Shown piece by piece: positions 36,959-45,913 of a DNA stretch of 64,000 nucleotides. Positions within the stretch are counted from its first letter, which is position 1; every line of letters starts with the position of its first letter. This DNA comes from DASXHY01 sp036272195. GTDB lineage: Bacteria > Verrucomicrobiota > Verrucomicrobiia > Limisphaerales > DASXHY01. Location of the stretch: positions 124,001-188,000 of the forward strand of contig DATAZE010000035.1 in assembly GCA_036272195.1 (NCBI GenBank), read 5' to 3'. The notes beneath the pieces are model-generated. The model had not been told where the DNA came from. It did not search any database and saw nothing but the letters and a program-made list of their open reading frames with translations. A program made the position numbers and the translations under genes.

Positions 36959-39367
36959 ATGAAAAAGCTATTGCAACGCTTGGTCATTCTGTCGTGCTTA
37001 TTTTTCCTCCCAAATGCGATTCCTGATGCTCGCGCACAAGGCACGGCGTTCACGTATCAAGGGCAGCTCTCCGGCGCGGGCGGCCCGGTGAGCGGCGTTT
37101 ACGATTTTCAATTTGCCGTTTTCGATGCGATCGGCGGCGGCACGCAAATCGGCAGCACGATTATCACCAATGCCGTGGGCGTGACGAACGGGCTGTTCAT
37201 GGTGACACTGGATTTTGGAATCAATGTCTTCACCGGCAATGGGCGCTGGCTCGATTTGGCCGCGCACACCAACAATAGTCCGGCGGCGTTTGTTTCCATG
37301 ACGCCGAGGCAGGCGTTGACGCCCGCGCCATATTCGGTTTTTGCGGGCACGGCGAGCAATTTGAGCGGAACGCTTTTGAATTCGTCCTTGCCCGTGAATC
37401 CGATTTTTTCGGGAACAATCAAAGCGGGTTCATTTTCCGGCAATGGCATCGGTTTGACCAATCTCAATTCCACGCAACTCGCCGGCGGAGCCATTCCGAC
37501 TGCGGTATTGCCGGGTTTTCAATCGCCAAATTATGACACAGTTGGCGGTGGCCAGGGCAATAATGCCACTTCACAGTATTCGACGGTGGCGGGTGGATTT
37601 AATAATGAGGCCGTCAACTCCGGCGATTTTGTGGGAGGCGGCGGCACGGATGAACCGTCGGGAAACGCGGCCCAGGGCGGAAATTCGGTTGTGGTTGGCG
37701 GCTCGGCAAACACCGCGGGCGGCTTCGAATCTTTTATCGGCGGCGGCTATGGCAACGGCACGAGCGGTGACGGTGCTTTCGTCGGCGGTGGCGGGAGCAA
37801 CGTCGGCGGCAATCACGCCAACGGGAATGGTTCGGTGGTGGTGGGCGGAGAACTCAACACCGCCAGTGGAGCGGGCGCGTTTATTGGCGGTGGCGGTTTC
37901 GATGGAACCTTCCTAACGGCCAGCGGCAATTTCGCGAGCGGAGGAGCTTCTGTGATTGCCGGTGGATTGGGTAATACCGCAACTGCCAATGAAGCGGCAG
38001 TTGGCGGGGGAATGAACAATCAAGCCACGAACATTGCTGCGACCGTGCCGGGGGGGCGAAACAATATTGCCGGCGGCCAATACAGTTTTGCCGCGGGTTT
38101 CAATGCCCGGGCAACGAATAACGGCGCATTCGTCTGGGCCGATTCGCAAAACGCGGCATTTACTTCCACGAACAACGATTCCTTCAACGTCCGCGCGCAG
38201 GGCGGCGTGCAGTTTGTGACGGGCGGCGCGGGTGTGACGGTGGATGGTGTGCCGATTTTTTCTGAAGGCGTGATTTCGCCAAGCGCGTTGCCCAACTTTC
38301 AGATCAGTGATCTTTACGAGACGATTGGCGGCGGTCTTGATAATGGTACCAGCGGTGGCGAATCGGTGGTTGGCGGCGGAGTCAACAACCATGCTAATGG
38401 CGACGAAGCGACAGTGGGTGGAGGCGGTGGCAATGGCGCCAGCGGCCAGAATGCAACGGTAGCCGGCGGCTTTAACAACCATGCCAATTACTATTATGCA
38501 ACCGTGGGCGGAGGCGATTTTAATCAGGCAACCAATTCTTATTCCACCATTCCTGGCGGGGCGAACAACCTTGCGGGTGGCTCGTACAGTTTCGCCGCTG
38601 GACAACGCGCCAAGGCCATTAACGATGGCGCATTTGTCTGGGCCGACTCGCAAGTCGGCGATTTTACTTCCACCGCGAATAATGAATTCAGTGTTCGCGC
38701 GCAAAATGGCGTGCGCATTCAAGCCAATAAAGGCATCCACCTGGACGCGGCGGATGAACCCATCATCGTCCGGGACTGGAATCCCTTTTCCACCAACGCG
38801 CCCGCGAACAAGGCGGGCATTGGCCGCTGGGGATTGTTCATGGAGCCGACGTACTTGACCATCGGCATTCCGGACACCAACGGCATCGGCGATACCGTGC
38901 CGCGCTATTTTCAAATCGCGAAATATAGCACCAACGGCGCCTATGCCTCGCTGGTGGTAGTGGATGAGTCCGGCAGTCTTTTTGCCAGCAATAACGTCTA
39001 TGCCAAGGGCGTGCAATTAACGAGCGACCGGAACGCCAAGGAAAATTTCACGCCGCTCGATACGCAGGCGATTTTGGCCAAAGTCGCCGCGATGCCCGTG
39101 ACCGAGTGGAATTATAAAAATGATGGCGTGGATACGAGACATATCGGCCCGGTCGCGCAGGATTTTCAGGCTGCGTTCAAACTGGATGGCGCGGATGACA
39201 AACATATCTCCGTGGTGGATGAAGGCGGCGTGGCGTTGGCGGCCATTCAAGGGTTGAACCAAAAGCTGGAGGGCAAGGATGCCGTCATCCAGCAACAGGC
39301 CGGTGAGATTTCGGAACTAAAAACGCGATTGGATGCCTTGGAAAAAATGGTTCGTAATCAAAAATGA
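36959..39367 (+). CDS. Surface beta-roll protein with C-terminal S74 chaperone domain
   Basis: The ~800-residue exported protein begins with MKKLLQRLVILSCLFFLP at ATG 36959 (a GTG at 36887 is less likely). The N-terminal ~170 residues (GTAFTYQGQLSGAGGPVSGVYDFQF) are the adhesin-like head found in many Verrucomicrobiota proteins. The middle is built of GG-x-x-N-x-A repeats (YSTVAGGFNN, VIAGGLGNTA), as in YadA-type head beta-rolls, and carries two copies of GAFVWADSQ. The end is a Peptidase_S74 intramolecular chaperone (SDRNAKENFTPLDTQAILA, HIGPVAQDF) plus a coiled coil. S74 domains trimerise fibres and can cleave themselves off at the Ser. Likely a trimeric surface fibre. Confidence 0.85.
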   Translation: MKKLLQRLVILSCLFFLPNAIPDARAQGTAFTYQGQLSGAGGPVSGVYDFQFAVFDAIGGGTQIGSTIITNAVGVTNGLFMVTLDFGINVFTGNGRWLDLAAHTNNSPAAFVSMTPRQALTPAPYSVFAGTASNLSGTLLNSSLPVNPIFSGTIKAGSFSGNGIGLTNLNSTQLAGGAIPTAVLPGFQSPNYDTVGGGQGNNATSQYSTVAGGFNNEAVNSGDFVGGGGTDEPSGNAAQGGNSVVVGGSANTAGGFESFIGGGYGNGTSGDGAFVGGGGSNVGGNHANGNGSVVVGGELNTASGAGAFIGGGGFDGTFLTASGNFASGGASVIAGGLGNTATANEAAVGGGMNNQATNIAATVPGGRNNIAGGQYSFAAGFNARATNNGAFVWADSQNAAFTSTNNDSFNVRAQGGVQFVTGGAGVTVDGVPIFSEGVISPSALPNFQISDLYETIGGGLDNGTSGGESVVGGGVNNHANGDEATVGGGGGNGASGQNATVAGGFNNHANYYYATVGGGDFNQATNSYSTIPGGANNLAGGSYSFAAGQRAKAINDGAFVWADSQVGDFTSTANNEFSVRAQNGVRIQANKGIHLDAADEPIIVRDWNPFSTNAPANKAGIGRWGLFMEPTYLTIGIPDTNGIGDTVPRYFQIAKYSTNGAYASLVVVDESGSLFASNNVYAKGVQLTSDRNAKENFTPLDTQAILAKVAAMPVTEWNYKNDGVDTRHIGPVAQDFQAAFKLDGADDKHISVVDEGGVALAAIQGLNQKLEGKDAVIQQQAGEISELKTRLDALEKMVRNQK

Positions 39368-39634
39368 AGTCGGCAAAGAGTTCGTTCGGAATGCGTCCGA
39401 AATTGAATTGAGAGTTCGATCCCTTAATTATTTTTTGGTTTGAGTCTTCTACCGAAGCTTTTCCCGGGAGCGTCGTGTCTGAATATCTAGAAATCTCACC
39501 CCTTTCGGAATCCGTTTCAGGGCGTACCGTATAAACCTATGAGTATACAGTTCTAGGGCTGTTCGGGTAGAAAAGCACCGTTCCACCAACGAGCCAACTA
39601 AACTACCAAGGGTCCTTGTAAAGAAAGTGATTGA

Positions 39635-41110
39635 ATGAAAACACACATGAATAGGGTCGGTGTTGTAAATCCTTCGCCTAAGTTAAAACTGCTCGGGAAA
39701 ACATCAATGTCCAACTGCGGTGGTGTCCTCGCCGCAGTGTCTCTTGGCCTGGCGCTGATGGCGCAAACGGCCGGCGCTCGTCTATATGATAGGTTTGATA
39801 GCGGGGTGAATTGGACGCTGGCGCAGGGCGGCGGCACGGCGGTGATTGGTTCCAGCGAACTGACTTTAACCGCGCCTTCGGGTCTCAATTCCACTCCTAC
39901 AGCCACGCTAAACTCCGCACAAACCTTGACCGGCACGCGCCAATCCATTTTAGTCAGAAGTCACACTGGGTCGCTGAATCATAGTGTATTTTTCCTGTAC
40001 GCTGCTTCCGGCGCCAATAAGCTCGAATTGAAGATTGATGATTCGGTTTCCCCGGCTTATGTGGTGGCCGGCTATTGGATTGGCAGCACTTATACCTGGG
40101 TTGCCACCACCGCCTATAGCCTGGGCAGTGATGGCCTTTACATGGCATATTACGAATCAGCCGGGATCACCTATTGGCAAACTTCCACCGACGGGAAAAA
40201 TTGGACTACCGTGGGCAGCCTGGCTGATCCCGTATCCACATCCAGCATGACCTTCAGCGTGCAGCACAAGAGTTATTCCACTCCACCGGTACAGACCGTC
40301 ACCGTGGTGGATTGCCTTAATTACAAGGCCACCGGCGCCGGGTATTTGAGCATTGAAGACAAAACCACCAGCGGGAGTGGCGGTTGGTCTCTCTATCGCG
40401 AGGCTTTCCTGAATGGCAACTATATGTGCCAAAGTCCGGGAGGAACCAGTTGCGATGGGCACATCACCATCAACGATGTGGATAGCACACAGCATTTCAC
40501 CGATACGACCATTCCGACGCCGCGCGCCAATGACTCGGGTTATCACTTCGAAATCGTAAGCACCGACCAGATTTCAAATAATTGGTATGACAATGGCTAT
40601 CGTTATCAGGATCTGGCCTATGTTGACGCGGATAGTTGGACTTATACCATGTATTTCAAGTATGCTTATCCTGAAAAAATAACGCAAGGATTGGAGTTTC
40701 CTATCAATAAGTATACAGGTAGCTTCCGGGTTCAGGGGGCGGTTGCCTGGTATCCTTTGCGCAATGGAACCACCACCGGCGTTTGGAAGGTCTGGGCTGG
40801 CACAAATGGTTGGGTATCCACCGGACAGAATCAGTCATTTACCCCGGGCCAATGGTATAAAGTCAACTATACAGTAGGATTGCATGATAATACCGTCTAC
40901 TACACTTCCTTTCAAGCAGGACCGGCCGGCAGCATGACGACCTACAACTGGCCGCATAGCTATCCAGCGACGGGCAGCGGCACGGGAGCCAAAATTTCCG
41001 CGGCAATGCAGATGGATGATAATACGGATGACACAACGACTGCCGGCACGCAGAAGAATCTCTACATGGCGGACTGGGACATCGGCTGGCAAGACGAGAA
41101 ATTGCCGTGA
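39635..41110 (+). CDS. Secreted protein, probable beta-sandwich lectin-like
   Basis: The 491-residue product has a rather long n-region followed by a hydrophobic stretch (LAAVSLGLALMAQTAGA). The mature protein is rich in Thr, Ser, Gly, Tyr and Trp. It has an N-terminal domain (ARLYDRFDSGVNWTLAQ ... SILVRSHTG) like DUF1349/laminin-G-type sandwich modules, and a second domain with WKVWAGTNGWVSTGQNQSF and FTPGQWYKVNYTV that looks like a concanavalin-type fold. No catalytic motif recognised. It may bind or process a polysaccharide. A second ATG at 39647 is possible. It stands alone, with 267 nt upstream containing no gene. Confidence 0.75.
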   Translation: MKTHMNRVGVVNPSPKLKLLGKTSMSNCGGVLAAVSLGLALMAQTAGARLYDRFDSGVNWTLAQGGGTAVIGSSELTLTAPSGLNSTPTATLNSAQTLTGTRQSILVRSHTGSLNHSVFFLYAASGANKLELKIDDSVSPAYVVAGYWIGSTYTWVATTAYSLGSDGLYMAYYESAGITYWQTSTDGKNWTTVGSLADPVSTSSMTFSVQHKSYSTPPVQTVTVVDCLNYKATGAGYLSIEDKTTSGSGGWSLYREAFLNGNYMCQSPGGTSCDGHITINDVDSTQHFTDTTIPTPRANDSGYHFEIVSTDQISNNWYDNGYRYQDLAYVDADSWTYTMYFKYAYPEKITQGLEFPINKYTGSFRVQGAVAWYPLRNGTTTGVWKVWAGTNGWVSTGQNQSFTPGQWYKVNYTVGLHDNTVYYTSFQAGPAGSMTTYNWPHSYPATGSGTGAKISAAMQMDDNTDDTTTAGTQKNLYMADWDIGWQDEKLP

Positions 41111-41244
41111 GCCGTGTTTAAAAATTCCGATATCTAGACTGCGGACCACTCCCGCATAACCGCACTTGGGAATCAAATCCTCTCGCCTCCCCTCGGGGAG
41201 GCGGGAGGAATTTTCGCAGGTGTGGAAATAAAACTGCAAAATCA

Positions 41245-43458
41245 ATGTTTGGATTTGCTATGAAACGTTCCTTGCTTCTTCCCGCTATCGCCATCCTCGG
41301 CTGCGGCATCGTGACCGGCATGTTTGTTGAGCATCGGCGGGTTCGGTCCGAAATCGCAGTGGGGGGCCGCTCCGGTGCTGAAAATGACACTTCGCGGAGT
41401 GCAAACTTTCCAAATGTCGTTAGGACCAGTGGCGCTGAAGCCCCGCTGGAGACCTTGCATATAGGGCAACTCGAAGCGCGCATTCGCCAGGCATTGAGCG
41501 CAAAGGTTTTTGCGCAGCGCGCGCAGGAACTCGATAGAATTGCCCGAGCGCTTGCGGTGGGGGACATTCCTCAGGCGGTGGCGCGGGCTGACGAATTGCC
41601 GGTTAATTTGCGTTTGCCTTTTGTTCAGACACTGATGGCGCGGTGGGCGGCGGTGGATCCGGCTGGCGCGATGGTTGCCGCGCAAAATCTTTCCCGGCAC
41701 GAGGAACGCACGGCGGCGAGCCTGACGGTTTTTAAAAGCTGGCTGGGAAATGATCTGCACGGCGCTGTGGCGTGGTTTGAAAAACAGCCGAATGGCGACT
41801 TACGCGCCGAGGCCATGCCTTTGATGATTTCGGCTTTGGCCAAGGACGATCCCAGCGGAGCATTGGCATGGCTTGAGGCGCACGGCAATGCGCAGACGCG
41901 CGCGCAATTCCTCCCGGATATTTTCCAGCAATGGGCAGTCGATGATCCGGCGTCCGCCGCCAAAAAATTGCTTCAATTGCCTCCGAATCTCCAACGCGAT
42001 TCCGCGCTCAGCCAAATATTAATTCAATGGGCGGACAAGTCTGCCGATGACGCGCTGGCGTGCTGCGCCACTTTACCGGACGGTTCCCTGAAACAAAACT
42101 CCTTGCGTTGCGTGATTTCCGAGTTGGCGCAAAATGATCCGCAACATGCGCTGGATGCGGCCAATCAGCTGGTGCCCGGGCCATTTCAAAATGAACTACT
42201 GGGCACCATCGCGGCGCAATGGGCGCAAGCAGATTTGAATGCGGCCATCAATTGGGCAAAAACTTTACCGGAGGGAAAAGATCGCGACTCGGTGCTGGGC
42301 AATCTCGGTTCCGCATGGGCGCAGCAAGACCCGCAGGCAGCGGCGGTCTTCGCGCAAACTCTCCAACCGGGAAATCTGCGGGACAGTTTCTTCAACCTGA
42401 TTGCGACTCATTGGGCGCAGAGTGATCCGGCGGCGGCTTTTGCCTGGGCAGGGGAATTACCGGATGGCCCGGGCCGCTCGGCGGCCATGCAAAGCGTGAT
42501 CAATTCGTGGGCGCTGAATGATCCCAAAGCGGCCGCCGCCAGTGTGCAAGCGCTGCCGGCGGGAGCGGTGCGCGATGGTTTAATAAGCGCACTCGCGGGG
42601 CAATGGTCCCAAGCGGATTCTCAGGCGGCCGCTCGCTGGGCAATGGCGTTGCCTTCCAGTTCAGCGCAAAAACAGGCGCTTCAGAATGCCATTGGCCGCC
42701 TGGCCACTTCCGATCCGCAAGCTGCCGCCCAGCTTGCCCTTTCCGTTAAAGGCGAAGCGGGCAGCGAAATTGTTTCCGGTGTCGCTTCCCAGTGGGCGGC
42801 CAGCGATTTCGGCGGGGCACTTGCCTGGATGAAACAATTACCTGATGGACCCCAAAAAAATGATTTTCTAAATAATGTCGCGAAGCAATGGGCGGCGGGA
42901 AATCCCCAGGAGGCTTCTGACTGGGCGTTGCAATTGCCGGACGGCCCACTCCGCGACAGCGCCGTGCTGAATGTGACGCGTGGCTGGACTGAGAATTCGC
43001 CGCAGGACGCGGCTAAATTCATTACTTCGCTGCCGGCGGGCGATTTGCAGTGCAGCGCGGCGGTTTCCGTCGTTTCGCAATGGGCTTCGGCGGACCCTCA
43101 AGCCGCCGCGGCGTGGGCGGCAGTTTTTCCGGAAGGACCTTTGCTGACCAGCGCGCTTCAAAACGTGATTCCCGCGTGGGCGAACGCCAGCCCGCAAGCA
43201 GTCGAAAACTGGCTCGGCACATTATCCGCGGGCTCTGCCCGGGATACCGCGATTGGAATTTTCGCGAGCGCGCTGTCGGACAATTCGCCTTCTGCGGCGT
43301 TGCAATGGGTCGAGACCATGAACGATTCAGGCACACGCAGTGCGGCACTGGAAAACATGGCGGGCCGCTGGCTGGCGGAAGACCATGACGCCGCCGCCAA
43401 GTGGATTGCCGGTTCGCCGTTGACGGATCAGCAAAAAGCGCGGCTGCTGGCGAATTAA
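41245..43458 (+). CDS. Membrane-anchored helical tandem-repeat protein
   Basis: The 737-residue protein has one N-terminal membrane anchor (LLLPAIAILGCGIVTGMFV). From about residue 110 to the end it is a tandem array with a period near 32 residues, with the recurring pattern W-A-x-x-D-P-x-A-A-x-x-W-A ... L-P-x-G. About 18-20 units are visible. Such two-helix repeats form superhelical scaffolds for protein binding, like TPR or HEAT arrays. The ATGs at 41245 and 41260 are both possible starts; GGA before 41260 slightly favours the second. Function unknown. Similar repeat proteins are widespread in soil Verrucomicrobiota. Confidence 0.82.
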   Translation: MFGFAMKRSLLLPAIAILGCGIVTGMFVEHRRVRSEIAVGGRSGAENDTSRSANFPNVVRTSGAEAPLETLHIGQLEARIRQALSAKVFAQRAQELDRIARALAVGDIPQAVARADELPVNLRLPFVQTLMARWAAVDPAGAMVAAQNLSRHEERTAASLTVFKSWLGNDLHGAVAWFEKQPNGDLRAEAMPLMISALAKDDPSGALAWLEAHGNAQTRAQFLPDIFQQWAVDDPASAAKKLLQLPPNLQRDSALSQILIQWADKSADDALACCATLPDGSLKQNSLRCVISELAQNDPQHALDAANQLVPGPFQNELLGTIAAQWAQADLNAAINWAKTLPEGKDRDSVLGNLGSAWAQQDPQAAAVFAQTLQPGNLRDSFFNLIATHWAQSDPAAAFAWAGELPDGPGRSAAMQSVINSWALNDPKAAAASVQALPAGAVRDGLISALAGQWSQADSQAAARWAMALPSSSAQKQALQNAIGRLATSDPQAAAQLALSVKGEAGSEIVSGVASQWAASDFGGALAWMKQLPDGPQKNDFLNNVAKQWAAGNPQEASDWALQLPDGPLRDSAVLNVTRGWTENSPQDAAKFITSLPAGDLQCSAAVSVVSQWASADPQAAAAWAAVFPEGPLLTSALQNVIPAWANASPQAVENWLGTLSAGSARDTAIGIFASALSDNSPSAALQWVETMNDSGTRSAALENMAGRWLAEDHDAAAKWIAGSPLTDQQKARLLAN

Positions 43459-43504
43459 GATGGCGCCGACTAACGTCGGCGGCTACTTGATTAGTCGAAG
43501 GGTG

Positions 43505-44311
43505 CTAAGGTTTAGCCGGTGAAGCAGACTGCAAGACGGATGAATTTTGCGAGATGCTCTTATCGAGATAATCGGCGAGTGAATTGATCTGCGCCTCGGT
43601 CAATGGCCCTCCATTCGCTTCGGCGAAGGACGGCATGAGGCTGTTCGTTACACCATTGGCGACAGTATTTTTCCAGAAAGCAAAGCCGGTCGGTTTTTTT
43701 AAATTGCGCAGATGCGGCACCATGCTTGCCTGGCGCAGTCCGGCGTCGTGGCATATGCCGCACATCGCTGAATAAAGAGCCGCGCCGGTTTTCCCTTTCG
43801 CCGGAACCATATGGCAAGAGGCGCAATTGCCTTTGAAGATCGCCTGGGCGTTGGCTTTGGCCATCTGCACGTTTCGGATACGGTCGGCATTAGACATCAT
43901 GGGCGGCGGTGGAAAAAGCAGGCTGATGGTGGCTGTGACGGAAAGTGTTTCCATCGGCGCATTGCTGATGGTGACGAATACGGCTTTTTTAACGGTGCCG
44001 ACCTTGTTGGTCAGATCCACCGTTACTTCGATTTGTCCGCTCGCTTGCGGCTTCAAAATCCACGGTTGAGCGGGCAGCCTGGCCACCGTGCATCCGCAAC
44101 TGGTCGCAGTGCCCAGGATGACAACATCGCTGGCGGAAACATTGGTCACGCTAAAGGCGAAGTGCGCGAATTTTTCGCCGGGCTTGCACACAATCTCCTT
44201 ATGAACCGAATCCCAAGCCAGGAGATTGCTGTTGGAAGCGGCGGCTTTGAGGCTGCAAACGGAAAACGCCAGGATGATCGAGAGCCAGAGCAATCCATTC
44301 TTTTCTCTCAT
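43505..44311 (-). CDS. DUF1573-cytochrome c fusion protein with two CxxCH motifs
   Basis: Exported 268-residue protein. The signal peptide is followed by a DUF1573 Ig-like domain (~residues 30-135; GTATSCGCTVARL is characteristic). A linker PPPPMM leads into a cytochrome c domain with CASCH (163-167) and CGICH (184-188), then a distal Met (NSLMPSF) and YLD. Mono-haem class I cytochromes have one CxxCH; a second motif 21 residues later suggests a di-haem or modified domain. It may be an electron carrier or the small subunit of a periplasmic oxidoreductase. There are no obvious partner genes. The DUF1573 part may dock to a redox partner. It is convergent with the repeat protein. Confidence 0.85.
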   Translation of the reverse strand: MREKNGLLWLSIILAFSVCSLKAAASNSNLLAWDSVHKEIVCKPGEKFAHFAFSVTNVSASDVVILGTATSCGCTVARLPAQPWILKPQASGQIEVTVDLTNKVGTVKKAVFVTISNAPMETLSVTATISLLFPPPPMMSNADRIRNVQMAKANAQAIFKGNCASCHMVPAKGKTGAALYSAMCGICHDAGLRQASMVPHLRNLKKPTGFAFWKNTVANGVTNSLMPSFAEANGGPLTEAQINSLADYLDKSISQNSSVLQSASPAKP

Positions 44312-44630
44312 GCGATGCGCGGAGATCAGGCCGTTAATACAAGAACCCGGAATTGAGTAAACGTTCTCAGGAAATCTCCGCCGCTGGTAGCCATAGGTTT
44401 ATACGGGCGTATTTAGGGTCAATGTGCCGAATCGTGATGTTTCTATGTAACATTCTCCAAGAAAAAAATTTGCAATCAGAAAGAGTTTCGTGCAATGGTC
44501 AAAGGGCAAGGCAGTTTGTAGCATCGGTGGGAACAGCGATTCCAATACCCCTTATGCTGAAAGTGAGCGCTTTCACTGTTTTTGTTGGAACTTATTTTGT
44601 AACCGGCCCGTCTGATGGCCGGAAGAACTC
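44312..44630. other. Intergenic stretch, 319 nt, with a LacI-like palindrome
   Basis: No gene. At 44562-44577 an imperfect palindrome, AGTGAGCGCTTTCACT, resembles the symmetric operators of LacI/GalR regulators. A 5-bp stem is also possible just upstream. It precedes the small membrane protein gene at 44631 by 53 nt, so it could control that gene and xdhC. Confidence 0.35.
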
Positions 44631-44807
44631 ATGTGGGGTATTCAAAAAGATAAAGAGCGGGAACGGTATTATCTGCTGCCGGGGCAGGGCGGGCGTGCTT
44701 CGCGGCGCAAGCACAGGCGCATTCTCGCGTGGGCCATCCTGTTCGGATTGGTTGCGTCCGCTCTTTTTGCCGGCGTGCTGTATTTGATCAGCAACCCGAT
44801 CAAGTAG
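44631..44807 (+). CDS. Small single-pass membrane protein (58 aa)
   Basis: A short gene: ATG 44631 with a good ribosome-binding site (GGAAG, 5-nt spacing), 58 codons, TAG at 44805. The N-terminus is soluble and very basic (GGRASRRKHRRILAW). One membrane helix follows (AILFGLVASALFAGVLYLI), ending SNPIK. The positive charges before the helix favour an N-in topology. It is 70 nt upstream of xdhC on the same strand, so it may be cotranscribed with it. Family not recognised. Confidence 0.65.
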   Translation: MWGIQKDKERERYYLLPGQGGRASRRKHRRILAWAILFGLVASALFAGVLYLISNPIK

Positions 44808-44877
44808 CGCCTGCACCCTTGCCGTTCCGCCGAATCCGATTAAACTTCCTCCAGCGGTCGCAAGAGATTTCTCGCCT

Positions 44878-45834
44878 ATGAAAAACATCGTCTTCCAGGC
44901 CCTGGCCGATTCGGCTCGCAGCGGCGAGGCGGTGGCGCTGGGGATAATCACAGGCGTGAAAGGTTCCAGCCCGCAAAAGGTCGGCGCCAAGGCGCTTTTT
45001 TATCGCGATGGGCGCATCAAAGGCACGCTCGGGGGCGGTTGTCTCGAGGCGGAAATCCAGCAGCGTGCGATTCAATCCCTTCGTTCCGCCGAGCCGGCAG
45101 TGTTTGATTTGTTGCTCGACCACGACTTTGGCTGGGACGACGGCTTGATTTGCGGCGGAAAAGTTTTCGGCGTCATTTTGCCGAACGCCCAAAAGATGGG
45201 CGAAAAATTTTGGAATGAGCTTGCCGAACGGCAGAGCACCTTATCGTGGGGCGTAAAACAGGATTTTGCGATCGCACTCTCCGATGCAGCCCCGGATTTT
45301 CTCTATCGCGAAACGGTCACGCCGCCCTGCGCGCTTTGGATTGCCGGCGCGGGCCACATCGCGCAGGCGGTGGCGCCGCTGGCGTGGCAATTGGATTTCA
45401 ACGTCACGGTTTTTGACGATCGTCCGGCGCTGGCGAATTACGATTTTTTTCCCGATGAAGTGTCGCTCAAGGTCGGCGAGTGGGAGAAACTGAGCGCGTT
45501 GCCGCTGCCGGACGGGCCGAGTTTCGCGCTGATTGTGACGCGGGGCCATCGGCACGATGCGCTCGTGCTGAGGGATTGGATTCACAAGCCGTTTTTGTTT
45601 TTGGGCATGATCGGCAGCGCACGCAAGGCGCGGACGATTTTCGATCATTTTGCGGAGGAAAAAATTGCCACGGCGGAGGAATTGGCGCGCGTCGCGTGTC
45701 CGGTGGGCATTAAAATCCGCTCGCAAAGCGTGCCGGAAATCGCGGTGAGCATCATGGCGCAATTCATCGAGAAACGCGCGGAGTTGGTGGGGGAGAAACA
45801 GGTTTCGACCGCGGCGAAGGTGGAGTTGGTGTGA
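44878..45834 (+). CDS. XdhC-family protein (molybdenum cofactor maturation)
   Basis: XdhC/CoxI chaperones bind molybdenum cofactor, promote its sulfuration and insert it into xanthine dehydrogenase-type enzymes. The N-terminal domain has GEAVALGIITGVKGSSPQKVGAKALF and GTLGGGCLEAEI. The C-terminal Rossmann-like domain has LWIAGAGHIAQAVAPLA, VTRGHRHDALVLRDW and FLGMIGSARKARTIFDHF. Length 318 residues fits the two-domain form. No xanthine dehydrogenase or molybdoenzyme gene lies in the window, so the client is elsewhere. Good start at ATG 44878. Confidence 0.92.
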   Translation: MKNIVFQALADSARSGEAVALGIITGVKGSSPQKVGAKALFYRDGRIKGTLGGGCLEAEIQQRAIQSLRSAEPAVFDLLLDHDFGWDDGLICGGKVFGVILPNAQKMGEKFWNELAERQSTLSWGVKQDFAIALSDAAPDFLYRETVTPPCALWIAGAGHIAQAVAPLAWQLDFNVTVFDDRPALANYDFFPDEVSLKVGEWEKLSALPLPDGPSFALIVTRGHRHDALVLRDWIHKPFLFLGMIGSARKARTIFDHFAEEKIATAEELARVACPVGIKIRSQSVPEIAVSIMAQFIEKRAELVGEKQVSTAAKVELV

Positions 45835-45913
45835 CCGGTGGGGCGAGACTCTGTCGAGCCCTGACTTTTTTGCATTAAAGAGATAGGGTTCGACGGAGTC
45901 TCGCCCCACCGGT
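45834..45913. repeat. Long palindrome filling the gap between convergent genes
   Basis: Arms at 45834-45862 and 45885-45913 are inverted copies matching at 27 of 29 positions (GC-rich ends, accggtgggg and ccccaccggt). It spans exactly from the xdhC stop to the stop of the opposite-strand GAF gene. It probably acts as a bidirectional terminator derived from a REP-type element. Confidence 0.75.

Noticed and set aside
39528..39542. CCGTATAAACCTATG, present again inverted near 44391-44405
   Set aside because: A 15-nt match between two places in 64 kb on either strand is expected by chance a few times, and the flanks do not align.
44353..44787. 144-codon forward frame overlapping the small membrane gene
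   Set aside because: Its composition is poor, and the small frame at 44631-44807 has a good ribosome-binding site and a proper membrane helix in another reading frame.
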